Positions 1 to 7,897 of a DNA stretch of 64,000 bases are shown here, in pieces. Position 1 is the first letter of the stretch. Each line of letters opens with the position of its first letter. The translations under genes and the position numbers were made by a program. A model generated the notes under the pieces. It was not told the origin of the DNA. It searched no databases and saw only the letters and a program-made list of their open reading frames with translations. Origin of the DNA: Halomonas sp. MCCC 1A13316 (GTDB lineage Bacteria > Pseudomonadota > Gammaproteobacteria > Pseudomonadales > Halomonadaceae); contig NZ_CP053382.1 in the NCBI RefSeq assembly GCF_014931605.1, positions 3,720,001-3,784,000 of the forward strand, given 5' to 3'.

Positions 1-1
1 C

Positions 2-2020
2 ATGGAAGCCGACGATAGCCGACGCAGTAGCGGCTTTTTTCTCCTGGCGGCCGACATTACCGCCCAGATCCAGGCTATTCAGCAGAACACGCGTAACCTG
101 CTGTTGGTCGGCATAGGCGGCTGGCTTGCCGCTGAGCTGTTACTGCTGGCTATCCTGCTGCGTCCGATGGCTAGGCTACGCCGGCTGGCCGGTGTCCTTC
201 CGGTCCTGGCCCAAGGCGGCTTCGCCAAGGCTCGTAGCACCATACCCGTTCCGCACAGCCGCTTCGAGGACGAGATCGAAGTCTTGGAGGGCACGACACT
301 GGCCCTCTCCGATCAACTGGAAGCACTGGAGCAGGAGGTCACGGCCCGAGGGCTTCAGCTTGCCGAGCGAGTGGACGAACTGGCGCGGGAGCGCGACTTC
401 GTCGGCAGCCTGCTGGATACGGCTCGCGTCTTCATCGTTACCCAGAATGCGCAAGGTCATATCACGCTGGTCAACGACTACGCCCTGATGACCCTGGCCA
501 TGCAGGAGGAGCGCCTGCTGGGCCGTACGTTCGATGAGGTCTTCACACCGCGCAAGGGTACTGAATCCATAGAGGAAATTCCCCAGGAGGAGCGCAGCCT
601 GGTGACGGCGGATGGGCGGCAACGGACTATCGCCTGGTACCATGCACCCCTGGCAACACACAACGACTCTCGGGCAGCAAGGATTTCGGTCGGGCTCGAC
701 ATCACCGAACGTAAGCTGGCCGAAGCGCGTCTCACCTGGCTGGCCGAGCGTGATCCGCTGACGGAGCTGTACAACCGGCGTTACTTCCAGGAGGCTCTGG
801 GCCTTGTCATGCGCCGCGGGCGCTGCGGCGCTGTGCTGCTGCTCGACCTCGATCACTTCAAGGACGTCAACGAACTCAGTGGCCACCACACCGGCGACCA
901 GCTGCTGCGCATGGTGGCGGATACGCTGTTTCAGGAATTCGGCCACTGCGGCATCATCGCGCGCCTAGGGGGCGACGAGTTCGCCATGTTGCTGGAGGGT
1001 GCCGACACCCGCCGAGCCATCAGCATTGCCAAGCAGATCGCCCCGCTGCTCGACAGCACCGGCCTGGATGCCGGAGGTCAACGTCACCGGGCAACCTCGA
1101 GCCTCGGCATCGCCCTGTTCCCGGCGCATGGCGACAACCCCGCCGACCTGATGGCCAATGCCGACCTGGCCATGTACAAGGCGAAGGAGGGCGGTTCCCA
1201 GCGCTGGCACCTGCTCTCGACGCTCGAGCGCGCCAAGGACGAACTGCAGGAGCGGGTCTACTGGGTGGAGCGGATTCGCCAGGCCATCGACGAAGAGGGA
1301 TTCGAGTTGATGGTGCAGCCGATCGTGCGCCTGAGCGATGGCGACGTGCGCCACTATGAAGTGCTGCTGCGCATGCGTGGTCCCAAAGGGGCTCTCATTT
1401 CCCCGGCGCACTTCATTCCGGTGGCGGAGCGCAGCGGCCAAATCGTCCAGATCGACCGTTGGGTGCTACGCCAAAGCCTGCGTGCCCTGAGTCGCGTTCA
1501 GGCCCAGGGCATCAGTTTGGCCGTCAACCTCTCGGGCCAGACCCTGCACGACGAGGGGCTCAAGCAATTCCTCATGGAAGAGCTGTCGGCCTCCGGTGCG
1601 GATCCGCACCACCTTATCCTCGAAATCACCGAGACGGCAGCCGTCACCGATTTTTCCAGCGCTCGCGGGGTTCTCCAGGCCCTGCGTGACCTGGGTTGCC
1701 GCACTGCCCTCGACGACTTCGGCGTCGGCTTCAGCAGCTTCCACTACCTCGGTGAGCTACCCGTCGACTTCATCAAGATCGATGGCGCCTTCATTCGCAC
1801 ACTGAGCACGAACAGAGACAGCCAGGTCATCGTCAAGGCCATTGCCGACATCGCGGCAGGCTTCGGCAAGCTGGCCATCGCCGAGTTCGTCGACCAGGAA
1901 GGACTGATACCAATTCTGATTTCCTACGGCATCTCTTACGGCCAGGGCTACCATCTTGGTCGTCCCACCCCTCTGGCTGAGGCCATTCCGGGAGTTTCGC
2001 ATGGTGACACCTCGTCATAA
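2..2020 (+). CDS. GGDEF/EAL diguanylate cyclase-phosphodiesterase (5' partial)
   Basis: Membrane-anchored c-di-GMP signalling protein whose N-terminus probably lies before the window: the frame is open to the edge and only the end of a sensor region is present. A transmembrane segment spans residues about 33-53, followed by a coiled-coil linker, a PAS domain (about 133-240), a GGDEF domain with an intact GGDEF motif near residue 323, and an EAL domain. The EAL signature reads EVL near 453; the DDFGVGF loop near 571 and the LEITET and IKID motifs are present, so phosphodiesterase activity is plausible. It overlaps the next gene by 20 nt, suggesting co-transcription. Family assignment is firm; which activity dominates is not known. 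Confidence 0.93.
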   Translation: MEADDSRRSSGFFLLAADITAQIQAIQQNTRNLLLVGIGGWLAAELLLLAILLRPMARLRRLAGVLPVLAQGGFAKARSTIPVPHSRFEDEIEVLEGTTLALSDQLEALEQEVTARGLQLAERVDELARERDFVGSLLDTARVFIVTQNAQGHITLVNDYALMTLAMQEERLLGRTFDEVFTPRKGTESIEEIPQEERSLVTADGRQRTIAWYHAPLATHNDSRAARISVGLDITERKLAEARLTWLAERDPLTELYNRRYFQEALGLVMRRGRCGAVLLLDLDHFKDVNELSGHHTGDQLLRMVADTLFQEFGHCGIIARLGGDEFAMLLEGADTRRAISIAKQIAPLLDSTGLDAGGQRHRATSSLGIALFPAHGDNPADLMANADLAMYKAKEGGSQRWHLLSTLERAKDELQERVYWVERIRQAIDEEGFELMVQPIVRLSDGDVRHYEVLLRMRGPKGALISPAHFIPVAERSGQIVQIDRWVLRQSLRALSRVQAQGISLAVNLSGQTLHDEGLKQFLMEELSASGADPHHLILEITETAAVTDFSSARGVLQALRDLGCRTALDDFGVGFSSFHYLGELPVDFIKIDGAFIRTLSTNRDSQVIVKAIADIAAGFGKLAIAEFVDQEGLIPILISYGISYGQGYHLGRPTPLAEAIPGVSHGDTSS

Positions 2021-2792
2021 GTCGAATGCCTGCGAACGTGACGTACCCCAGGGTGACCGGGTGCGCGAGTTCGTCGAGCAATACCGCTTCATCATCGCTC
2101 ATAGCCGGGAAAACCGTTACCGAGCCTACGCTCTGCGCCACAAGGTTTTTCGCGAGGAGCTTCAGTACACGCTGGGTGATGATGTCGATGCGCCCTTCGA
2201 GAAAGACGGCCACGACAAGCACTCGATCCTCTGCCTGCTCCACCATGCCGGGAGCGAACGCGATGCAGGCTGTCTGCGAGTGGTTCTGCCCATCGACAAT
2301 GATGGGCAGCCAAGGTCCCTGCCGCTGGAAGAGAGCTGCGCCCACGGCCTGACCGATCCGCAGTTGCATCCGGACCGGTTCGAACGCCGCTCGCTGTGCG
2401 AGGTTTCGCGCCTCGCCGTGCACCCCGATTTTCGCCGCACACGCGAATGCGCCCTGGGGCTGCGCGAACAGGATCTGCAGCTACTGGAAGAGAATCGCCT
2501 ACCCCCTCCGTCCCCATTGGTGACCCTGAGTCTGTTCCTGGCCGCCACTGCCATCGTCGGCCTGTCAGGCAGGCGCCACGTCTTCTCCATGATGGAGCCA
2601 CGCTTCGCTCGATTGCTGAAAATCTCGGGGCTGAAGTTCCGCCAGGTCGGCGATGTCATTGATTACTGCGGCCCCCGGGCGGCGTACTACATCGACCAGC
2701 ACCAGGCCGAGCGGGATCTCCAGTCGAGCCTCCAGCCGCTCTATCGCCATATCAAGTCGACACTGGCTCCGCAAATGGTGGGCACCACCTAG
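2001..2792 (+). CDS. PEP-CTERM/exosortase-type N-acyltransferase
   Basis: A 263-residue protein resembling the acyltransferases associated with PEP-CTERM/exosortase systems and the autoinducer-synthase/FeeM-like N-acyl amino acid synthases. The N-terminal part has the family pattern (YRFIIAHSRENRYRAYALRH, then a FEKDGHDKHSI stretch) and a central CEVSRLAVHPDFRR block that would bind the acyl donor. I chose the ATG at 2001 because GGGAG lies just upstream; an in-frame ATG at 1956 is deep in the preceding gene. The 20-nt overlap with the GGDEF/EAL gene suggests joint expression. No exosortase or PEP-CTERM substrate is visible in the window, so the real substrate is unknown. Its 3' end overlaps the convergent lipoprotein gene by 41 nt. 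Confidence 0.75.
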   Translation: MVTPRHKSNACERDVPQGDRVREFVEQYRFIIAHSRENRYRAYALRHKVFREELQYTLGDDVDAPFEKDGHDKHSILCLLHHAGSERDAGCLRVVLPIDNDGQPRSLPLEESCAHGLTDPQLHPDRFERRSLCEVSRLAVHPDFRRTRECALGLREQDLQLLEENRLPPPSPLVTLSLFLAATAIVGLSGRRHVFSMMEPRFARLLKISGLKFRQVGDVIDYCGPRAAYYIDQHQAERDLQSSLQPLYRHIKSTLAPQMVGTT

Positions 2793-3927
2793 ATCTAGCA
2801 AGGCTTACGGCAAGTCCCGTGCCGGCATGTACGCACGGCAGGCGCAGCGTGCCTGTGACCGGCCGCACCCTTGCCGACAAGTCAGGCCCGGGATGCAGTC
2901 GGCCCGGCCAATTGAGCACCATGAGCGCCAGTACGTTGCGATGTTCGCCGCGCGCAAGATCGGTCTCGCCTTTCGGAGAATGAATGATGCCCGTGGCAGG
3001 GTCGATGGCCTCGGCCAGGCGCTGGCGTATCCGCGCCACGACTGGGTGCTTCTCCCGGCCCGTCAGCAGAAAGCTGAGGGCGATCTCGGCCTGGATATCG
3101 GCCGTTGCCTCGTCAAGGATGCGCTCGATTTCAGCGCTGAAGGCCTCGAGGATCCAAGCGTGTCGTTCCGCCGACACCCAGCGCTGATAGTAGCGGCTAT
3201 CGGCGATCACGATATGCGTCATTCCATAAAGCCGGTTGCGATAGTCCGCATCCTCCAGCTCCGCCACCGATTCCCCTGGGAAGACGGCAAGAAATGCCCC
3301 GTGCATCTCCTGGCGCAGGTCGACGACACCCAACTGGTACAAGAACCAGGCCTGGTTCGCCACCTGTGCGGTATATAGGCGCACGACCTCGGGGTCGGTC
3401 AGGAAACGCTGCCACGCCAGACCCGCCAGATAGTCGAGCGCGCGCTCATGGTCGGGCACCGCTTCCAGCAGCCCGTAGTAGTCGGCCTGGATCAGGCGAA
3501 AGAGCAGTTGGCGACCGAACGCGATCTCGCCCCACTCTGCCAGCATCGCTTGCCTGGCACGCTGTTTGGCCGTTCGGCGTGGATAGTTCGCCACGATCTC
3601 CTGCGCCCGTGACGAGGCATAGCCCGGCTGCTCGAGACCGGCAATGTCTCGCTCGAGCTGAGCAAGAAGCCGGCGGCCATGAGCCTCGATGAGACCGAGA
3701 TAGCGCGTATCACCGCTGATGCGGTAAAGCCGCTGGGCATAATGTCGCTGCTTGTCGGCAGGCAACTCGGGCAATGCGGCCTCATAGACGGCCTGGATCG
3801 CCTGACCGGCGGCTCGATGCTCATCGTTCGGTGACGAAGCCTCGTGGGCGCAGCCTGCCAGCCACGCCAGCAAAAGCAACATGGGCCAATGCCTGGCCGC
3901 CAGGCGATGCAGAATTCCTTCAGCCAT
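2752..3927 (-). CDS. Uncharacterised lipoprotein (possibly DUF3541-like)
   Basis: A 391-residue protein with a lipoprotein signal: hydrophobic stretch MLLLLAWLAGC and the lipidated Cys near residue 26. The mature part is helical and tryptophan/tyrosine-rich, without a motif I can assign. Length and general character are reminiscent of DUF3541 proteins, but that is a weak recollection. It starts 8 nt inside the end of the TRIC-channel gene, so the two are translationally coupled. The last about 50 residues (Pro/Arg/Leu-rich) look less like a folded domain than the rest and run into the convergent acyltransferase gene. A late frameshift that extended the reading frame is possible. Confidence 0.7.
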   Translation of the reverse strand: MAEGILHRLAARHWPMLLLLAWLAGCAHEASSPNDEHRAAGQAIQAVYEAALPELPADKQRHYAQRLYRISGDTRYLGLIEAHGRRLLAQLERDIAGLEQPGYASSRAQEIVANYPRRTAKQRARQAMLAEWGEIAFGRQLLFRLIQADYYGLLEAVPDHERALDYLAGLAWQRFLTDPEVVRLYTAQVANQAWFLYQLGVVDLRQEMHGAFLAVFPGESVAELEDADYRNRLYGMTHIVIADSRYYQRWVSAERHAWILEAFSAEIERILDEATADIQAEIALSFLLTGREKHPVVARIRQRLAEAIDPATGIIHSPKGETDLARGEHRNVLALMVLNWPGRLHPGPDLSARVRPVTGTLRLPCVHAGTGLAVSLARSRWCPPFAEPVST

Positions 3928-4690
3928 CTTTCCTGCTCCGTTGCCGGGGTGAGATCATGCGTACCCTGGCCTTGGGGCGTGCCACCCGCCTTTCAGCTTC
4001 GCTGTCATCAGCCCCTGGGTCGCCGCCAGTCGGTGCTGGATCGGCCGGCGGAGGGATGACCACCCAGGCGAACACCGGCAGCGAGAGCCGCCAGTGGATA
4101 GCCGACAGGCGCAAGCCCAGCGTCAGCGTGAGCGCCAGGCCAATGGCGATCCCGGCCGGTACGCCCAACGCTCCCAGCCCCACGTAGGCGATACCGCCAG
4201 CGATGGAGGCCGTGGCATACACCTCCTGGCGCAGCACCATCGGCACCCGGTGTGCCAGCACGTCACGCACCATGCCGCCGGCCACGCCGGTCAGAAGCCC
4301 CATCAATACCGCCACCACCCCGGACGCCTCCAGTTGAAGCGCCTTGTGGGCGCCGATTACGGTAAACAGGGCCAGGCCGAAAGCATCGGCCACCGGCAGG
4401 AAGACGCGGGAGAGGCGGTGAATGTAGTGAAAACCGACGATCGACAGACCCACGGTGGCGATTATCACCCACAGGTAAGTGGGATCGGCAATCCAGAACA
4501 CCGGCCTTACGCCAAGCACCAGGTCGCGAAGGGTGCCGCCACCGATGCCGGTGACCGCCGCCAGCACTAGCATGCCGAACGGGTCCATCCGCGAACGACA
4601 GGCCAATATCACGCCCGAGAGGGAGAAGACGATCACCCCCGCCATGTCCAGCCAATACACCAGCCCCGTCAAAACACTCTCCCGAGTCAT
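3920..4690 (-). CDS. TRIC-type cation channel / YicG-like (UPF0126) membrane protein
   Basis: A 256-residue inner-membrane protein with about seven hydrophobic segments and two internally repeated signatures, GIGGGTLRDL and GVAGGMVRDV, one in each half. This duplicated glycine-rich GGxxRD pattern is diagnostic of the UPF0126/TRIC family (bacterial trimeric intracellular cation channel homologues, also called glycine transporter domain). The substrate in this organism cannot be read from sequence. The C-terminal about 35 residues are hydrophilic and Pro/Arg-rich. It precedes and overlaps the lipoprotein gene by 8 nt, forming a two-gene unit. Confidence 0.88.
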   Translation of the reverse strand: MTRESVLTGLVYWLDMAGVIVFSLSGVILACRSRMDPFGMLVLAAVTGIGGGTLRDLVLGVRPVFWIADPTYLWVIIATVGLSIVGFHYIHRLSRVFLPVADAFGLALFTVIGAHKALQLEASGVVAVLMGLLTGVAGGMVRDVLAHRVPMVLRQEVYATASIAGGIAYVGLGALGVPAGIAIGLALTLTLGLRLSAIHWRLSLPVFAWVVIPPPADPAPTGGDPGADDSEAERRVARPKARVRMISPRQRSRKDG

Positions 4691-4725
4691 GCGTTAGCCA
4701 TGCTGACGGCCGAAGTGCCGTCCCC

Positions 4726-5307
4726 TCATTGATAGGTCACCACGAGAAAACTCACCAATTCCCCCTCGCCAACGTTCTCGATGGTGTGTTCCAGGTCGGC
4801 ATGGTAGTGAGCGGAATCGCCCGAGTTCAGTTCGCAGCGATTTTCTCCCGCCTCGATCCGCGCGTGGCCCTGGGTAACGGTCAGCAGTTCCCGGGTACCC
4901 TCGAAGTGGGCAGCGCTCTGCAGGCGCGCTCCCGCCGCAAGCCGGATCTCGTAGAACTCGACGTTCTTCTCCATGTGCAGCGGAGAGAGCGTCCGAATGC
5001 GGCAATCGTGATCGTCGCGAAACAGCTGGCTGGCGTCGTCGCTGCGTACCACCTCGATGCGCGAGGCCGTCCAAGGCTGGTCCACCAAGTCGCCGATGTT
5101 CATGTCGAAGGCCTGGGCAATGCGCAGCGTAACCGCCAGGGTGGGATTGGCCTTGCCGCGCTCGATCTGGCTCAGCATCGAACGGCTGACCCCCGATGCC
5201 GCTGCCAGCTGCTCCAGGGTGAGCCCGCGCCGCTTGCGCAACTCGATCACGCGGGTGGAGAGGCTACCGGGTTCGGCCTGCGATGCAGTTATCGTCGTGT
5301 CGTCCAC
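4726..5307 (-). CDS. XRE-family HTH regulator with C-terminal cupin
   Basis: A 193-residue two-domain regulator. An XRE/Cro helix-turn-helix occupies residues about 18-72 (LTLEQLAAASGVSRSMLSQI) and a small-molecule-sensing cupin residues about 115-190, with a LNSGDSAHYHADLEH metal-binding-like segment. The start is a GTG at 5307 preceded by a good ribosome site (GAGGAG). It is divergent from tdh-kbl with 218 bp between, and the inverted repeat at 5386-5414 lies in that space. By analogy with SutR/PuuR-like regulators it likely controls the neighbouring threonine catabolic genes and itself; this is inference from position. Confidence 0.9.
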   Translation of the reverse strand: MDDTTITASQAEPGSLSTRVIELRKRRGLTLEQLAAASGVSRSMLSQIERGKANPTLAVTLRIAQAFDMNIGDLVDQPWTASRIEVVRSDDASQLFRDDHDCRIRTLSPLHMEKNVEFYEIRLAAGARLQSAAHFEGTRELLTVTQGHARIEAGENRCELNSGDSAHYHADLEHTIENVGEGELVSFLVVTYQ

Positions 5308-5385
5308 CTACACTTCTCCTCGATACCCAGTCCAACCGGATCAGCAGAGCGAGGCTCGCCGGGCAACTGAAAATACAATATAAGA

Positions 5386-5414
5386 GAATATTTTCTTGTA
5401 TAAAAGAAATATTC
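5386..5414. promoter_or_regulatory. Candidate operator between cupin regulator and tdh
   Basis: An inverted repeat with 8-bp perfect arms GAATATTT (5386-5393) and AAATATTC (5407-5414); the symmetry continues inward as CTT/AAG with one extra T, around a GTATA centre. It is the most AT-rich stretch of an otherwise GC-rich divergent intergenic region. It lies about 80 nt from the regulator start and 112 nt from tdh, as expected for an XRE-cupin binding site. The function is inferred. Confidence 0.6.
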
Positions 5415-5525
5415 TGCAATACTGGAATTCATTCCCCTATAGTAAACCTCTCGTTGTGAATTGCCAGAATCCGCTCGCAGCCCACCACCTGAATCGACCA
5501 ACGAACAAGTACAGGAAGGAGCGAC

Positions 5526-6554
5526 ATGAAAGCACTGATCAAGAAGGAAGCGACACCCGGCCTGTGGCTGGACGAGGTGCCGGAACCGCAGATCGGCATC
5601 AATGACGTGCTGATCAAGGTGAAGCGCACCGCCATCTGCGGTACCGATGTGCATATCTACAAATGGGACAGCTGGGCGCAGAAGACGATTCCGGTGCCCA
5701 TGGTGGTGGGCCACGAGTTCGTCGGCGAGATCGTCGAGGCGGGATCCAACGTCAATGATTTCCACCCGGGCCAGATCGTTTCCGGTGAGGGCCACGTGGT
5801 GTGCGGCCGCTGCCGCAACTGCCTGGCCGGGCGCCGTCATCTGTGCGCTCACACCAGCGGCGTAGGCGTCAATCGCCCAGGTGCCTTCGCCGAGTACGTG
5901 TCCCTGCCGATGTCCAACGTATGGGAGCATAAGCCGGGCATCGATCTCGATGTGGCGGCGCTGTTCGACCCGCTGGGCAACGCCGTGCATACCGCCCTGC
6001 AGTACGACCTGCTCGGCGAGGACGTGCTGATCACCGGGGCCGGGCCGATCGGCGCCATGGCCGCCGCGGTTTGCCGCCATGCCGGCGCGCGGCACGTGGT
6101 GGTCACCGATCTCAACCCGGGGCGACTCGAGTTGGCCAAGCGCCTGGGCGCTACCCGTACGGTGGACGTGCAACGCGAGACGCTTGCCGACGTGCAGCGT
6201 GAGCTGGGCCTCACCGAGGGCTTCGATGTGGGCCTGGAGATGTCCGGTAGCCCCGCCGCCCTGCGTGACATGCTGGCCAACATGTGCCACGGCGGCAAGA
6301 TCGCCATGCTCGGGATTCCCACCGAGGATATCGGCATCGACTGGAACACGGTGATCTTCAACATGCTGACCTTGAAGGGAATCTATGGCCGCGAGATGTA
6401 CGAGACCTGGTACAAGATGTCGGTGATGATCGAGTCCGGCCTCGATATCTCGCCGGTGATCACTCATCGCCTGCCTTATACCGAGTTTCAGCGTGGCTTC
6501 GATGCCATGCTGAGCGGAGAAGCGAGCAAGGTCGTTCTCAACTGGGAGTCATGA
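5526..6554 (+). CDS. tdh: L-threonine 3-dehydrogenase
   Basis: A 342-residue zinc-dependent medium-chain dehydrogenase that oxidises L-threonine with NAD+ to 2-amino-3-ketobutyrate. Catalytic zinc ligand Cys38 sits in AICGTDVH and the GHE motif follows; the structural-zinc cysteines are in [15 protein letters not shown]. The Rossmann loop reads [12 protein letters not shown]. Full family length, with AAGGAG upstream of the ATG. kbl follows after 1 nt, giving the classical tdh-kbl operon (order reversed relative to E. coli kbl-tdh). Probably controlled by the divergent cupin regulator. Confidence 0.97.
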   Translation: MKALIKKEATPGLWLDEVPEPQIGINDVLIKVKRTAICGTDVHIYKWDSWAQKTIPVPMVVGHEFVGEIVEAGSNVNDFHPGQIVSGEGHVVCGRCRNCLAGRRHLCAHTSGVGVNRPGAFAEYVSLPMSNVWEHKPGIDLDVAALFDPLGNAVHTALQYDLLGEDVLITGAGPIGAMAAAVCRHAGARHVVVTDLNPGRLELAKRLGATRTVDVQRETLADVQRELGLTEGFDVGLEMSGSPAALRDMLANMCHGGKIAMLGIPTEDIGIDWNTVIFNMLTLKGIYGREMYETWYKMSVMIESGLDISPVITHRLPYTEFQRGFDAMLSGEASKVVLNWES

Positions 6555-6555
6555 C

Positions 6556-7746
6556 ATGTACGGAGCCTTTCAACAGCACCTGCGTGGCGAGCTCGACGCC
6601 ATCCGCCAGGCAGGGCTGTACAAGCACGAGCGTCAGCTGACCACACCTCAGGGTGCCCACGTCGGCATCAACGCCGGCCAGGAGGTGCTCAACCTGTGCG
6701 CCAACAACTACCTCGGCCTGGCCCAGCACCCCGAGGTCAACGCCGCGGCCAAGGCAGGCCTCGAGGAGTGGGGCTACGGGCTTGCCTCGGTGCGTTTCAT
6801 CTGTGGCACCCAGAGTTTGCACAAACAGCTCGAGCAACGCCTGACCGACTTTCTCGGCACCGAGGACACCATTCTCTACCCCTCCTGCTTCGACGCCAAC
6901 GGCGGGCTGTTCGAGACCCTGCTCGGCGCCGAGGACGCGGTGATCTCCGACGAGCTCAACCACGCCAGCATCATCGACGGCGTACGGCTCTCCAAGGCAA
7001 AGCGCTACCGCTACCGCAACAACGACATGGCTGGCCTCGAAGAGCAGTTGAAAGCCGCCGACCGCGACGGTGCGCGCTTCAAGCTGATCACCAGCGACGG
7101 CGTCTTCTCCATGGACGGTTACATCGCCCGGCTCGACGAGATCTGCAACCTTGCCGAGCGCTACGGGGCACTCGTGCACTTCGACGACTGCCACGCCACC
7201 GGCTTTCTCGGCGAGGGCGGGCGAGGCACCCACGAGTACCGCGGCTGCATGGACCGCATCGACATCACCACCGGCACCCTGGGCAAGGCGCTGGGCGGCG
7301 CCAGCGGCGGCTACACCAGCGGCAAGCGCGAGGTGATCGAGCTGCTGCGCCAGCGTTCACGGCCCTATCTCTTCTCCAACACCGTGGCGCCGCCGGTGGT
7401 CGCCGGGGCACTGAAGGCGATCGAGCTGGCCGCGGAATCCCGCGAGCTGCGTGATCGCCTCACCAAGAACACCGCCTTCTTCCGCGAAGGGCTCGAACGG
7501 CTGGGCTTCGAGCTGTTGCCCGGCGAGCATCCCATCGTGCCGGTGATGCTGCACGACGCCGGCCTCGCCGGCCGCTTCGCCGAGGAGATGCTCAAGGAGG
7601 GCGTTTACGTGATCGCCTTCTCCTATCCTGTCGTCCCCCAGGGCAAGGCACGCATCCGTACCCAGATGTCGGCTGCGCTGACCCGCGACGATCTGGAGCT
7701 CGCCCTCGCCGCTTTCGGCCGGGTGAAGGAACGCCTCGGCCTGTAG
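6556..7746 (+). CDS. kbl: 2-amino-3-ketobutyrate CoA ligase (glycine C-acetyltransferase)
   Basis: A 396-residue PLP enzyme of the alpha-oxoamine synthase family. It cleaves 2-amino-3-ketobutyrate with CoA to glycine and acetyl-CoA, completing threonine degradation started by Tdh. The PLP lysine lies in [14 protein letters not shown]; the [10 protein letters not shown] and LCANNYLGL motifs are typical of Kbl. It begins 1 nt after tdh, with the ribosome site inside the tdh end. A strong terminator follows the stop codon at 7772-7797, so the operon ends here. Confidence 0.97.
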   Translation: MYGAFQQHLRGELDAIRQAGLYKHERQLTTPQGAHVGINAGQEVLNLCANNYLGLAQHPEVNAAAKAGLEEWGYGLASVRFICGTQSLHKQLEQRLTDFLGTEDTILYPSCFDANGGLFETLLGAEDAVISDELNHASIIDGVRLSKAKRYRYRNNDMAGLEEQLKAADRDGARFKLITSDGVFSMDGYIARLDEICNLAERYGALVHFDDCHATGFLGEGGRGTHEYRGCMDRIDITTGTLGKALGGASGGYTSGKREVIELLRQRSRPYLFSNTVAPPVVAGALKAIELAAESRELRDRLTKNTAFFREGLERLGFELLPGEHPIVPVMLHDAGLAGRFAEEMLKEGVYVIAFSYPVVPQGKARIRTQMSAALTRDDLELALAAFGRVKERLGL

Positions 7747-7771
7747 CGGGTAATGCTTCAGTGGGCATCCG

Positions 7772-7797
7772 GCCGGACCCAAAGGGGTCCGGCTTTT
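7772..7797 (+). terminator. Rho-independent terminator of tdh-kbl
   Basis: A perfect 9-bp stem (GCCGGACCC at 7772-7780, GGGTCCGGC at 7785-7793) with a 4-nt loop, followed by TTTT. It lies 25 nt after the kbl stop codon. Confidence 0.9.
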
Positions 7798-7897
7798 GCT
7801 CATGCTTCTTCCCTACATCCTTGGTCGAACACTACCCAAACGCAGCGCAACAGCCGGCATACTGCAGAACTTAATCGTTAAAGTTGCCGACCTGAAC

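Noticed and set aside
1956..2000. Upstream ATG for the acyltransferase gene
   Set aside because: It lies inside the GGDEF/EAL gene and has no ribosome site; ATG 2001 has GGGAG.
7796..7897. N-terminal extension of the MalT-like protein
   Set aside because: It would start inside the kbl terminator; homology begins at the ATG 7898/7910.
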